Position numbers and translations under genes: made by a program. DNA of 64,000 nt from assembly GCA_039649115.1 (NCBI GenBank), contig JBBWZQ010000197.1:3985-67984 (forward strand). Reading direction: 5' to 3'. This stretch comes from DATEJJ01 sp039649115. GTDB taxonomy: Bacteria > Actinomycetota > Actinomycetes > Mycobacteriales > Micromonosporaceae. Below the pieces are notes generated by a model that was given only the letters and a program-made list of their open reading frames with translations, was not told where the DNA came from and did not search any database. Shown in pieces: positions 7,622-17,173 of the stretch (positions are counted from its first letter, which is position 1; every line of letters starts with the position of its first letter).

Positions 7622-8587
7622 ATGCGGGCGATCTGGAAAGGCGCTGTCTCGTTCGGCCTGGTGTCGATCGCGGTGAAGCTCTACTCCGCGACCGAGGAGA
7701 AGGACATCAGGTTCCACCAGGTGCACCGGGAGGACGGCGGACGCATCAAGTACAAACGCGTCTGCTCAGTGTGCGGTGAGGAGGTGTCGTACGACGACAT
7801 CGCAAAGGGCTACGACCTGGGTGGCGGGGAGATGGTGATCCTCACCGACGAGGACTTCGCCAACCTGCCGCTGACCACCTCACACGCGGTCGAGGTGCTG
7901 GAGTTCGTGCCGGCCGAACAGGTGGACCCCATCCTGTACAGCAAGGCTTACTACCTCGAACCGGAGAACGCCGCGACAAAGCCCTACGTGCTGTTGCGCG
8001 ACGCGCTGACCGACTCCGACCGGGTGGCGATCGTCAAGGTGGCGCTGCGCCAGCGGGAGCAGCTGGCGACCCTGCGGGTACACGGCGGGGTGCTGGTGCT
8101 CAACACCATGCTCTGGCCGGACGAGGTGCGCTCCGCCGATTTCGAGTTCCTCGGCGAGGACATCAGCGTCCGGCCCCAGGAGCTGGCGATGGCCTCCTCG
8201 CTCATCGACTCGATGGCCGGCGACTTCGAGCCCGACGCCTACAGCGACAACTACCGGGCGGCGCTGCAGGAGGTCATCGACGCCAAGGTCAGCGGCCATG
8301 AGGTGGTCGCGCCCGAGGCCGAGGAGGAGGCGCCGAGCGCGGCGGTGGACCTGATGGCGGCGCTGCGCGCGTCGGTGGAGCGGGCCCGCCAGGCGCGCGG
8401 CGAGCCGACCGGGCCGACGCCGATCACCGCCGCCAGGAAGGCGCCGGCGAAGAAGGCCGCGGCCGAGGCTCGCGCGAAGAAGGCCCCCGCGAAGACCCCC
8501 GCCAAGAAGGCCACCGAGGAGAAGGCGGGCGCCGCGAAGAAGACCGCCAAGAAGGTACCGGCGAAGAAGGCTCGCAAGTCGGCCTGA
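7622..8587 (+). CDS. ku: Ku protein, non-homologous end joining
   Basis: 321 residues. Bacterial Ku fold from the first residues (MRAIWKGAVSFGLVSIAVKLY) through the central beta-barrel region (ILYSKAYYLEP, LVLNTMLWPDEVR) and the MASSLIDSM helix. The last ~55 residues are a Lys/Ala/Pro tail (repeats of AKKAPAK type), a known extension in actinobacterial Ku that aids DNA binding and threading. Ku binds broken DNA ends as a homodimer and recruits LigD; the ligase and polymerase proteins are encoded at 40748-42566. The ATG follows AGAGGTAGG about 8 bases upstream. It ends 10 bp from the convergent acyl-CoA ligase gene, leaving no room for a separate terminator. Confidence 0.95.
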   Translation: MRAIWKGAVSFGLVSIAVKLYSATEEKDIRFHQVHREDGGRIKYKRVCSVCGEEVSYDDIAKGYDLGGGEMVILTDEDFANLPLTTSHAVEVLEFVPAEQVDPILYSKAYYLEPENAATKPYVLLRDALTDSDRVAIVKVALRQREQLATLRVHGGVLVLNTMLWPDEVRSADFEFLGEDISVRPQELAMASSLIDSMAGDFEPDAYSDNYRAALQEVIDAKVSGHEVVAPEAEEEAPSAAVDLMAALRASVERARQARGEPTGPTPITAARKAPAKKAAAEARAKKAPAKTPAKKATEEKAGAAKKTAKKVPAKKARKSA

Positions 8588-8597
8588 CCTCGGTGGC

Positions 8598-10238
<1,641 letters not shown>

Positions 10239-10317
10239 GATCACAACGTTAGTGGTGAACGTCACACGCGACCAGCCCCGAACCTCGCGGTATCCGAAAC
10301 ACCCGCCCGGCCGTGGA

Positions 10318-10357
10318 CGGGGAGCGCGGCCGCGGAGATCTCCGCGACCGCGCCCCG
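10318..10357 (-). terminator. Strong GC hairpin downstream of the SRPBCC gene
   Basis: Inverted repeat with arms CGGGGAGCGCGG...CGGAGA and TCTCCG...CCGCGCCCCG, long and nearly perfect, lying about 50 bp beyond the stop of the leftward SRPBCC gene. There is no clear U-run, as is common in actinobacteria. Confidence 0.6.
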
Positions 10358-10409
10358 ACTAACACGATCCCCGCCGGAATCCGGCGTCACCGGCCCACGC
10401 ACGCGTGGG

Positions 10410-10874
10410 TCAGCTACCAGGCCGGCTTACGTTGCCGCGCCACTGACCAGTCTCGGAGCCGCGTTCCTCGATGAACTTCTTGAACCGCTCCGTGTCCGAC
10501 TTCACCTGGCGGTCGTCGATGCCGACGGCACTACCCGCCTTCTCGGCGACCCCCTCGGGTTCCCATTCCATCTGTACGGTCACCCGCGTGTCGCTGTCGG
10601 CCAGGCGGTGGAAGGTCACCACGCCGGCGTGCTTGGTGTCGCCGCCGACGCTCTTCCACGCGATGCGCTCGTCCGGGTGCTGCTCGGTGATCTCGGCGTC
10701 GAATTCGCGCCGCACGCCACCAACCTTGGTCACCCAGTGCGTATGGGTCGGGTCGGTCTGGATGACCGACTCCACCCCGCTCATGAACTTCGGGAACGAC
10801 TCGAACTGAGTCCACTGGTTGTACGCGGCCCGGATCGGAACGTGCACGTCAACCGACTTGATCACACTAGACAT
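10410..10874 (-). CDS. SRPBCC / polyketide cyclase-like protein
   Basis: 154 residues with the START-like helix-grip pattern: an N-terminal strand and helix (KSVDVHVPIRAAYNQWTQFESFPKFM), then alternating strands (RREFDAEITEQHPDERIAW, GVVTFHRLADSDTRVTVQM) and a C-terminal helix (SDTERFKKFIEERG). This matches the cyclase/dehydrase-like SRPBCC family often annotated as stress- or coenzyme-binding, with unknown ligand. The start is well supported by GAGGAGG about 7 bases upstream of ATG. It stands alone between a terminator and a divergent coiled-coil gene. Confidence 0.85.
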   Translation of the reverse strand: MSSVIKSVDVHVPIRAAYNQWTQFESFPKFMSGVESVIQTDPTHTHWVTKVGGVRREFDAEITEQHPDERIAWKSVGGDTKHAGVVTFHRLADSDTRVTVQMEWEPEGVAEKAGSAVGIDDRQVKSDTERFKKFIEERGSETGQWRGNVSRPGS

Positions 10875-11037
10875 CAGGGTTACCTCCTCGGTATCGGTGA
10901 TGCGTTCACCTATCGGCTACCCACCGGGTCCACCCGGAAACCGCCTGGTTCTCCCCGAACAAGATCACGGGGGATGGCCGCCAAATCGCCCACCGCGGCG
11001 GCACCCGGGGACCAGCGCCCGTCGGTAGCCTTGAACC

Positions 11038-11385
11038 ATGGCCACCGTTGAGGAGCGGGTCGACGTGCTCGAGCAGGACGTGCAGGAGTTGCGGCATCGC
11101 ATCGACGCCGGACTCCGCGGCAACAGCCTGGGAATCAGCCTGGTCCGCAACGATACCCAGGAGATCAAAGCGGACACCCAGGAGATCAAAGCGGACCTTG
11201 GCGACCTCCGAGCCGACTTTCGCCGGCTCGACAGCAAGGTCACGGGGCTCGACAGCAAGGTCACCCGGCTCGACAACAGGTTCACCGGGCTCGAAAGCAA
11301 GGTGGACGGCTTCGGCGCGCGCATGGCGGCGATGGAGCAGTCGCTGACAGAGGTCCTGCGGCGGCTACCCGAGCCACCAGGCTGA
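11038..11385 (+). CDS. Small coiled-coil protein with heptad repeats
   Basis: 115 residues, almost entirely predicted coiled coil. Residues ~58-90 are four near-identical heptads (LDSKVTG, LDSKVTR, LDNRFTG, LESKVDG), and the segment before them carries a duplicated TQEIKAD. The DNA shows the same duplications, so the array probably grew by slippage or recombination. It ends in a proline-rich tail. Such proteins are common beside transporters or as free oligomers in actinobacteria, but nothing nearby points to a function. A strong hairpin terminator follows. The function is not recognised. Confidence 0.75.
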   Translation: MATVEERVDVLEQDVQELRHRIDAGLRGNSLGISLVRNDTQEIKADTQEIKADLGDLRADFRRLDSKVTGLDSKVTRLDNRFTGLESKVDGFGARMAAMEQSLTEVLRRLPEPPG

Positions 11386-11416
11386 TGCCCGCAGACAGAG
11401 ATCGGATTGAGACATC

Positions 11417-11453
11417 GGCCCGCGACCGATGGCATCTGCCAGGGTCGCGGGCC
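11417..11453 (+). terminator. Rho-independent terminator
   Basis: Perfect 11-bp stem GGCCCGCGACC / GGTCGCGGGCC with a 15-nt loop, followed by GTTTCGT. It lies 32 bp after the coiled-coil gene and 13 bp beyond the 3' end of the leftward tRNA, so it may serve both. Confidence 0.75.
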
Positions 11454-11465
11454 GTTTCGTCACCG

Positions 11466-11538
11466 AGCCGCCTCGGAGAATCGAACTCCGGACCTATTCA
11501 TTACGAGTGAATCGCTCTGCCGACTGAGCTAAGGCGGC
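11466..11538 (-). tRNA. tRNA-Thr, anticodon CGU
   Basis: 73-nt cloverleaf on the minus strand. The acceptor arm pairs GCCGCCT with AGGCGGC; the D arm reads AGCTCAGTCGGCAGAGC; the anticodon stem ATTCA/TGAAT encloses the loop CTCGTAA (anticodon CGT at 11503-11505); the T arm has GTTCGATTC in its loop region. Decodes ACG. CCA is not encoded. Confidence 0.95.
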
Positions 11539-11623
11539 AACGAGCCACCATGATACGCGACCACCGGGCCCCTCCGGAGCGGGGATTCCTAGACCGCTGG
11601 CGTACCCGATAGTCTGCGGACCC

Positions 11624-13324
11624 GTGACTGTCGATGCATCCAAGGCTGCCAGCCCGCCCCGGCCGGGCCGCCTCACCCCCGACGAGCTCGGCTTCACCCC
11701 GCAGGCGCAGGTGGCCTGGCTGTCGCCCGGGCAGCTCGCCCGCACGGCGGTCCAGGTGCTGCTCTCCGACCTGTTCGGCGCCTACCTGGACAAGCGAGAG
11801 CTGCAGAACGCGCTGCCCTCGCGGGTGTACGACGCGGGCGCCGGCAGCGCCGAGGCGTGGTTGGACTTCGTCGCCGACGTCGGTGACGGGTTCAACTCCA
11901 CGTACTCCGTCGCGTATCTGCTCGCCCAGCCCGACCTGCGGTTGGACGGCGTGGCCGCGCCGCGAGGCCGGGTCCTCGTGATGGGCGGCGACCAGGTGTA
12001 CCCGACCGCGAGCACGCAGCGGTACGAGGACCGCGCCAAGGGACCGTACCGGGCGGCGCTGCCGTCCTGCGCGCCTGGCGAGGCGCCACCCGAGATGTTC
12101 GCGCTGCCCGGCAACCACGACTGGTACGACGGCCTGACCGCCTTCCTGCGCATGTTCGTCAAGAACGGTACGGACAACATCGGCGGGTGGCGCAACGAGC
12201 AGGCGCGGTCGTACTTCGCCATCCAGCTTCCGCACCGCTGGTGGCTGATGGCGGTCGACACGCAGTTCAGCGCGTACATCGACGACCCGCAGATGCACTA
12301 CTTCCTGCAGGTCAAGGAGCAGCTGCAGGCCGGCGACCGGGTGATCCTGTGCGTACCGTCGCCCGGCTGGGTGCAGTCGAGCGAGGATCCGGGCGCGTAC
12401 GACACCATCGACTACTTCGTCCGTACGGTGCTGGACACCCCCGGGGTCTCGCTCAAGCTGCTGCTGTCCGGGGACATGCACCACTACGCGCACTACGTCG
12501 GGCCGGACCGGCATCTGATGACCTGTGGGGGTGGCGGCGCCTACCTGTACCCGACCCACGTGCTGCCCGAGCGCCTGACCGTGCCGCCGCACAGCAGCAT
12601 CGTGCGCAAGGTCAGCCCGAGCGACGAGTACTCACTGGCCACGACGTTCCCGACCAAGGCGAGGTCGCGGCGGTACGCCTCCGGGGTCTTCGCCCGGCTG
12701 CCCTGGCGCAACCGGGGCTTCGTCGGGCTGCTCGGCACCCTGCACGTGTTCTACATGCTCGCCGTGCTCAACCTGATCCAGCACCTGCGCGGCACCGAAC
12801 TGCGGCTGGCCAGCATCCCGGTGGGCATCATGGCTGTGATCATGTTCCTCGCCGCGCTGTACTTCGCGATCCCGCCCACCGCGGGCCGGCGCAAACGCCG
12901 CCACACCCTGTTCGGCGTGGCGCACGGCGTGGTGCAGCTCGCGCTCGGTGTCGCGGGTGCGTTCGCCTGGAACCACCTGCCGTTCACGCACTGGCCGTGG
13001 CCGCTGTCGCTGCTGGCCGCGCTGGTGGTCTACGGCCTGCCGGCAGGCGTCGTGTCGACCGAGGTGGTCTGCCTGTACCTGCTCGTCGCGGCCACCGCCC
13101 GGGTCAACGTGAACGAGCTGTTCGCCGGGCAGGGCATCGAAGACGCGAAGTGCTTCCTGCGCATGCACATCACCGCGGAGGGCCTGGCCATCTACCCGGT
13201 CGCGATACCCACGGTCTGTCGCAGGTGGACGGTCGATCCGGACGCGCCGGCGTCGCACCCATGGATCAAGCCGGCGGAGCCGCTGGAGTACGAGCTGGCC
13301 GGGCCGGTCGTCCGGATCAGTTGA
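11624..13324 (+). CDS. Metallophosphoesterase with C-terminal membrane domain
   Basis: 566 residues. The N-terminal ~370 residues have calcineurin-like phosphoesterase motifs: MGGDQVYPTAS, ALPGNHDWYDG (GNHD box) and LLLSGDMHHYAHY, with HLMTCGGGGAY following. From residue ~370 on there are about four hydrophobic helices (LLGTLHVFYMLAVLNLI, IPVGIMAVIMFLAALYF, and others), then a soluble tail. It is therefore probably a membrane-attached phosphohydrolase; the substrate is unknown. GTG start at 11624. The gene ends 8 bp inside the convergent RicT gene. Related long metallophosphoesterases with membrane tails occur across actinomycetes. Confidence 0.85.
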   Translation: MTVDASKAASPPRPGRLTPDELGFTPQAQVAWLSPGQLARTAVQVLLSDLFGAYLDKRELQNALPSRVYDAGAGSAEAWLDFVADVGDGFNSTYSVAYLLAQPDLRLDGVAAPRGRVLVMGGDQVYPTASTQRYEDRAKGPYRAALPSCAPGEAPPEMFALPGNHDWYDGLTAFLRMFVKNGTDNIGGWRNEQARSYFAIQLPHRWWLMAVDTQFSAYIDDPQMHYFLQVKEQLQAGDRVILCVPSPGWVQSSEDPGAYDTIDYFVRTVLDTPGVSLKLLLSGDMHHYAHYVGPDRHLMTCGGGGAYLYPTHVLPERLTVPPHSSIVRKVSPSDEYSLATTFPTKARSRRYASGVFARLPWRNRGFVGLLGTLHVFYMLAVLNLIQHLRGTELRLASIPVGIMAVIMFLAALYFAIPPTAGRRKRRHTLFGVAHGVVQLALGVAGAFAWNHLPFTHWPWPLSLLAALVVYGLPAGVVSTEVVCLYLLVAATARVNVNELFAGQGIEDAKCFLRMHITAEGLAIYPVAIPTVCRRWTVDPDAPASHPWIKPAEPLEYELAGPVVRIS

Positions 13325-14210
13325 CCGGCTCCTCGTAGCGCTCGGAATAGGCCTTGCGGGAGCCGCAGACCGAGGCGCGGCTGCAACTGCAGCGCGAGCC
13401 GTCGGCGTCCAGCCGCACGACAACGGCATCGCGCGGCACGCTGTGCCCTACCACCCGGCCGTCGCCGTCCGGTGTGGACACCCGCGCGCCGAGGGCCGGC
13501 GCGCTCGCCTGGAACTGCTGGTACAGCGGGTGCTCGTATTTGAGGCAGCACATCAGCCGGCCGCACGCGCCGGAGATGCGCAGCGGGTTGAGCGGCAGGT
13601 CCTGGTCCTTGGCCATGCGGATGGTGACCGGCTCGAAGTCGGTCAGGAACGTGGCACAGCACAGGTCGCGCCCGCAGGAGCCGATGCCGCCCTGCACCCG
13701 CGCGGAGTCCCTGGCCGAGAGCTGCCGCAGCTCCACCCGGCAGTGCAGGGTGGCGCCGAGGTCGCGCACGAGCGAGCGGAAGTCGACGCGATGCGGGGCG
13801 GTGAAGTAGATGGTCGTGCGCCCGCCCGAGGCGCCCGGGCTCTCCAGCACGTGATCGACGGCGAGCACCTTCATCGGCAGCTGGTGCTCGCGGATCAGCT
13901 TCTTCGCCGCGACCTTCGCCTCCGCCTTCCGCCTGCGCATCAGCCCGTCCCGGCGCAGGTCGTCCTCGGTGGCCGCACCGGTCAGGCGCGGGAAGCCCTC
14001 GGTGTCCTCGGAGACCCATTGCGGTGCCCAGACACACTCGGCGACCTCCGGTCCGTCATCGGTCGGCACCAGAACCTTGTCGCCTACCGCAATCTGGAGA
14101 TCGCCCGGGTTGAGGTAGTAGAGGCGTCCGTAGCGGTTGAAGCTGACGGCGCACAGCATTCCCATCTGGACACCATATCCCTCGCTCGAAAGCATGGAAT
14201 AAATGTCCAT
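13317..14210 (-). CDS. PSP1 domain protein, RicT/YaaT-like
   Basis: 297 residues. The PSP1 C-terminal domain spans ~90-235 and includes YFTAPHRVDFRSLVRDL. Cysteine motifs CGRDLCC (~179-185) and CGRLMCC (~216-222) match those of RicT (YaaT), which in Bacillus takes part in the Fe-S containing Ric complex tied to RNA processing and sporulation; in actinobacteria the role is not settled. Start at 14210 is supported by AAAGGA about 6 bases upstream; ATG 14165 (MGMLCAVSF) is where many homologues begin and is a fair alternative. It overlaps the convergent phosphoesterase gene by 8 bp. In actinomycetes this gene is usually near holB and tmk, as here. Confidence 0.85.
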   Translation of the reverse strand: MDIYSMLSSEGYGVQMGMLCAVSFNRYGRLYYLNPGDLQIAVGDKVLVPTDDGPEVAECVWAPQWVSEDTEGFPRLTGAATEDDLRRDGLMRRRKAEAKVAAKKLIREHQLPMKVLAVDHVLESPGASGGRTTIYFTAPHRVDFRSLVRDLGATLHCRVELRQLSARDSARVQGGIGSCGRDLCCATFLTDFEPVTIRMAKDQDLPLNPLRISGACGRLMCCLKYEHPLYQQFQASAPALGARVSTPDGDGRVVGHSVPRDAVVVRLDADGSRCSCSRASVCGSRKAYSERYEEPVN

Positions 14211-14326
14211 AGCGGTCCTTTAACACGACTTCCGTGCAAACTGGTCGTTGCCCGAGGGTAAGCCCTCGCCATCACGAACCGGCGTGCGCTCGACACGCTG
14301 CCCCCCACTCTCGGAGGTTTCCGCAC

Positions 14327-15730
14327 ATGCCGGAGGCACAACGTCCGCCTGTCCACCAGCGCGGCCTCGGCCGGCGCCGCACTGCCCGCCCCGCCCGGGC
14401 GCTGGCAACCGCGGCGCTCGGAGCCGCACTGGCGCCGTGGGCCTGCGCGTCACCGGTGGCCGCGGCCCCCTCGCCCCTGCCGACACCGGCGGCCGCGTCG
14501 CCAGGCCTGGTCGCGTCTGCGAGCGGTTCGCGGACACCCGAAACATGCAAGACCATCCGGTACGAGGCAACCGCGGCCGCGGACCTGTTCCGGCTGGCCA
14601 CCGTGAACCCGCACGCGGTGGGCGCGAGCGCCACGGCACTGACCAACATCGAGCTGGGTCAGGCCCGGACCACGCTGTCCACCGAGCCCACCCGGAGCAC
14701 GGCCGCGGCCGGCTCGATGGATGCCGGCACGGCGCGGGCGGCGGGCGCGACGGCCTACCAACAGGCACCACCGTCGACCCTCGGCGCAAGCCACGCGATC
14801 GCGGGCGCCAGCGATCTGGGCGCGGCGCGGTTCGGCGCGAACCACCTGCTGGCCACCGCCCGCTGGAACGACGGGTACCGGTGCGGCGCCTTCCTCGGCG
14901 AGGCGAGCAACTCCTCGGCCACCCTGGCCGGCGCCGCCCTGCTGCCCGGCAGCGGCGGGCAGACCCTGCTGCGGATCCCCGACGACGCCGCCAGCGGCAC
15001 CACCACGGGCCTGCTCAAACACAACGGGCACGCGGCGGCCGGGGCGGGGGCGTCGCTGCGGCTCAACCAGCTGAGGCTTTTCGAGGGTACCGGCGCCGAG
15101 GCGACCGTACGTGTCCTCGCCCAGCCCTCGCTGAACGCCTTGGCGACCGGCGAGAAGGCGACCTCGTCCGTGCGGTACGCGGCACCCGTGCTCGAGGTCG
15201 CCACGCCCGACGGCGCGCGGCACCGCCTCGCCAACCCGGGCGCGTACCTCGACCTGCCGGTACCGGCGTCGATGTGGAGCGGCCTGCCCCGCGGTACGGC
15301 CGCCGTGCTGCGGCTGTCCGTCGGTACGGTCACCTCCCGGTTCACCGGTTCCCAGGTGCACGCCTCGGCGACCCCCCTGCGGGTACAGGTGAAGCTGGCG
15401 CCCGCCCATGCCGTCGCGCTGCCCCGCGCCGGTGCCGCGACCGTGCTCGACCTCAACGTCGGCGAGCTGGACGTCTCGGCTGATGCGGCGAAAGCGGCCA
15501 CCGGTTCGGGCGGGTACGGCTCCGGCTCGGGCAGCGACACCCCGAGCGCGACGCCCACCCCGAGCACCACGGTGAGCGGCAGCCTGGGGTCGGGCTCCGG
15601 CGGATCGGGCTCGGGCTCGGGAACCCTGCCCGTGACCGGCCCCAGCCTGGGCTGGATCGCCGCTGGCGGCATCGCGCTGGCCGGCGTCGGGTACGCGTTG
15701 ATGCTGCTCGCCAGGAAACGATTGAGCTAG
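14327..15730 (+). CDS. Secreted LPXTG cell-wall-anchored protein
   Basis: 467 residues. A long Arg-rich N-terminus leads into a signal peptide (ARALATAALGAALAPWACA), then an Ala/Thr-rich exported body without recognisable enzyme motifs, a Gly/Ser/Pro/Thr linker (~398-430), and a sorting signal: LPVTG, a hydrophobic segment (LGWIAAGGIALAGVGYALMLL) and the tail ARKRLS. Sortase should link it to the peptidoglycan. No sortase gene lies in the window. The ATG at 14327 has CGGAGG 10 bases upstream. The two cysteines (near ETCKTIR and GYRCGAF) could form a disulfide. Function unknown; a surface structural protein is likely. Confidence 0.85.
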   Translation: MPEAQRPPVHQRGLGRRRTARPARALATAALGAALAPWACASPVAAAPSPLPTPAAASPGLVASASGSRTPETCKTIRYEATAAADLFRLATVNPHAVGASATALTNIELGQARTTLSTEPTRSTAAAGSMDAGTARAAGATAYQQAPPSTLGASHAIAGASDLGAARFGANHLLATARWNDGYRCGAFLGEASNSSATLAGAALLPGSGGQTLLRIPDDAASGTTTGLLKHNGHAAAGAGASLRLNQLRLFEGTGAEATVRVLAQPSLNALATGEKATSSVRYAAPVLEVATPDGARHRLANPGAYLDLPVPASMWSGLPRGTAAVLRLSVGTVTSRFTGSQVHASATPLRVQVKLAPAHAVALPRAGAATVLDLNVGELDVSADAAKAATGSGGYGSGSGSDTPSATPTPSTTVSGSLGSGSGGSGSGSGTLPVTGPSLGWIAAGGIALAGVGYALMLLARKRLS

Positions 15731-16458
15731 CTGGGTAGGGCCAGGTGGGTGTCGGCGGGTGGGGCGGGTGCGGGTGTGGGGCGGTAGGGCAGTTCGTCGA
15801 GGCGGCCGGCCCAGCGGGAGTGCAGCGCCTCGCCGTGGTCGAGGCCGTCGGCGGCGGCCCGCAGCAGGTGTGCCCCGATGCCGGCCGCGGCGAGGATCGC
15901 GGACCGCGGGCCCGCCATGGCCCCCGGCGCACCGGTGGCGAGCCATCCGCCGGCCAACCCGGCCACCCCGGAGCCGAGCGCGCCAGCCGGCAGCGCGCGC
16001 AGGGTGGCCGCCTCGGTCGAGCCGAGGCACCGGGCCAGCGCGACCGCCACCGCATCGCGGGTCGCGGCCAGCCAGCCGGCCACGTCGTCCACATAGGACG
16101 CGGTGCCGGTCAGCCCGCCGGCCATCGAGTCCGCTCCGTCGGCGAGGTGCGCGGCCAGCGCCCGCCACTGGGCGCCGAAGGCCTCCGCCGCGTCGCCCCG
16201 CCAGCCGGCCGCGCCGGGCATCAGGTCGAGTCCGTCCACATAGGCGCGGGCGAGCTCGCGCAGCGGGTCGGCGGCCGCGCGCAGGGACTCGGGCGTGGTC
16301 GCGGCCAGCTCGATGACCAGCTCGCCGGGCAGCGCGCCGAGCCGGCGCAGCAACGGCCAGATCGGATGGCCGGCCGGCGCACCACCCGTCAGCAGCGCTC
16401 GGTCGACGCGCTCCAGCAGGTCCTGTGCGGGTGCCGCGAGCCTCGCCAGCAGGTCCAT
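15727..16458 (-). CDS. WXG100/ESX-like helical protein
   Basis: 243 residues, strongly helical and Ala-rich. A WxG-like turn is visible (GAAGWRGDAAEAFGAQW, ~83-99) in the position typical of ESX/WXG100 hairpins, followed by further amphipathic helices and a glycine/alanine-rich, weakly hydrophobic segment (AGALGSGVAGLAGGWLATGA). The tail is Pro-rich. It overlaps the upstream 101-residue gene as TGATG and shares its last bases with the convergent LPXTG gene. The arrangement (YbaB, small EspC-like, longer WXG-like) resembles type VII secretion accessory sets, but no EccC or other core gene is in the window. The role is inferred only. Confidence 0.65.
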   Translation of the reverse strand: MDLLARLAAPAQDLLERVDRALLTGGAPAGHPIWPLLRRLGALPGELVIELAATTPESLRAAADPLRELARAYVDGLDLMPGAAGWRGDAAEAFGAQWRALAAHLADGADSMAGGLTGTASYVDDVAGWLAATRDAVAVALARCLGSTEAATLRALPAGALGSGVAGLAGGWLATGAPGAMAGPRSAILAAAGIGAHLLRAAADGLDHGEALHSRWAGRLDELPYRPTPAPAPPADTHLALPS

Positions 16459-16763
16459 CACGTCACCTCGGGCCGGTGGCGGCGGTGTGCGGCGTCCTCG
16501 GCCGCCCGGTACCCGTCGGCCGCCCAGCGCAGCCGGTCGCCGAGCTCGGCCAGGCGGGCACCGTGCGCCGCGGCCTCCCGCTCGCGCGCCGCGAGCGCCG
16601 CCGACCACTGGTCGTGCAGGTCGCGCCCGACGGCGAAGAGCGCGCCTGGCCCGTCACCCGCGAAGGCGCGGCTGCCCGGGTCGGCGTGGGCCAGGCGGGC
16701 AGCCGCCCCGGTCACGTCGGCGGCGAGCCGGTCGACGCGGCCGGCCACCTCTTCCAGCTCCAT
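16458..16763 (-). CDS. EspC/DUF2580-like small secreted-type protein
   Basis: 101 residues, two-helix pattern. Near the C-terminus it reads WAADGYRAAEDAAHRRH, which contains YxxxE, the general export signal of ESX (type VII) substrates. Length and layout fit the ESX-secretion-associated DUF2580 group. It starts inside the stop of the YbaB gene (ATGA) and ends over the start of the WXG-like gene. Probably a small helical partner or substrate. Homology is judged by layout rather than strong identity. Confidence 0.65.
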   Translation of the reverse strand: MELEEVAGRVDRLAADVTGAAARLAHADPGSRAFAGDGPGALFAVGRDLHDQWSAALAAREREAAAHGARLAELGDRLRWAADGYRAAEDAAHRRHRPEVT

Positions 16764-17089
16764 CAGACCTCCCCGAGCGACCGGTACCCGCCGAACGTCT
16801 CCGCGTGCAGCTTCGCGCGTGCCCAGGATGCGGCGTCGGCGGCGGCGCTGACCGCGTCGCGGATCGACCGGGACAGCTGGGCGCTGTTGCGCCCGGCGAG
16901 CGAACCGGTGATGGTGACGTCGCGAACCGTCCCGTCCGCGCTGACCACCACTTCGACCAGGCCGTCCGGCGAGCTGACCGTCACCTCGACACCGCGCATC
17001 GCCTTCTCGAAGTCGGTGAGCAGCGCGTCCACCCGCTGGTAGCGCTCCACCGCCTCTTCGATGAACGCCTCGTCGATCTCCCGTCCCAC
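16763..17089 (-). CDS. YbaB/EbfC family DNA-binding protein
   Basis: 108 residues with the YbaB pattern: an N-terminal helix (FIEEAVERYQRVDALLTDFEKAM), a beta sheet (VEVTVSSPDGLVEVVVSADG, then TVRDVTITGSLAG) and a C-terminal helical region. YbaB/EbfC dimers bind DNA as nucleoid-associated proteins and their genes are often near dnaX or recR; here the neighbour is holB. The GTG start has GGAGGTG about 5 bases upstream, which decides it. In several actinomycetes YbaB-like genes also precede WXG genes, so this copy may belong with the two downstream genes. Confidence 0.8.
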   Translation of the reverse strand: MGREIDEAFIEEAVERYQRVDALLTDFEKAMRGVEVTVSSPDGLVEVVVSADGTVRDVTITGSLAGRNSAQLSRSIRDAVSAAADAASWARAKLHAETFGGYRSLGEV

Positions 17090-17173
17090 GCGCCACCTCC
17101 CCAGAGGAGCCACCGTACGGCACCTCACGGTGACCGTGGAACCCCCGAGCGCAGCCTGTGGATAACCCCGTAC

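Noticed and set aside
8440..8584. Lysine/alanine repeats at the ku 3' end, and similar at the topA 3' end, as a repeat element
   Set aside because: They encode the expected low-complexity basic tails of these proteins.
10905..10912. GTTCACCT as a PHO box before the SRPBCC gene
   Set aside because: A single unit with no 11-bp partner.
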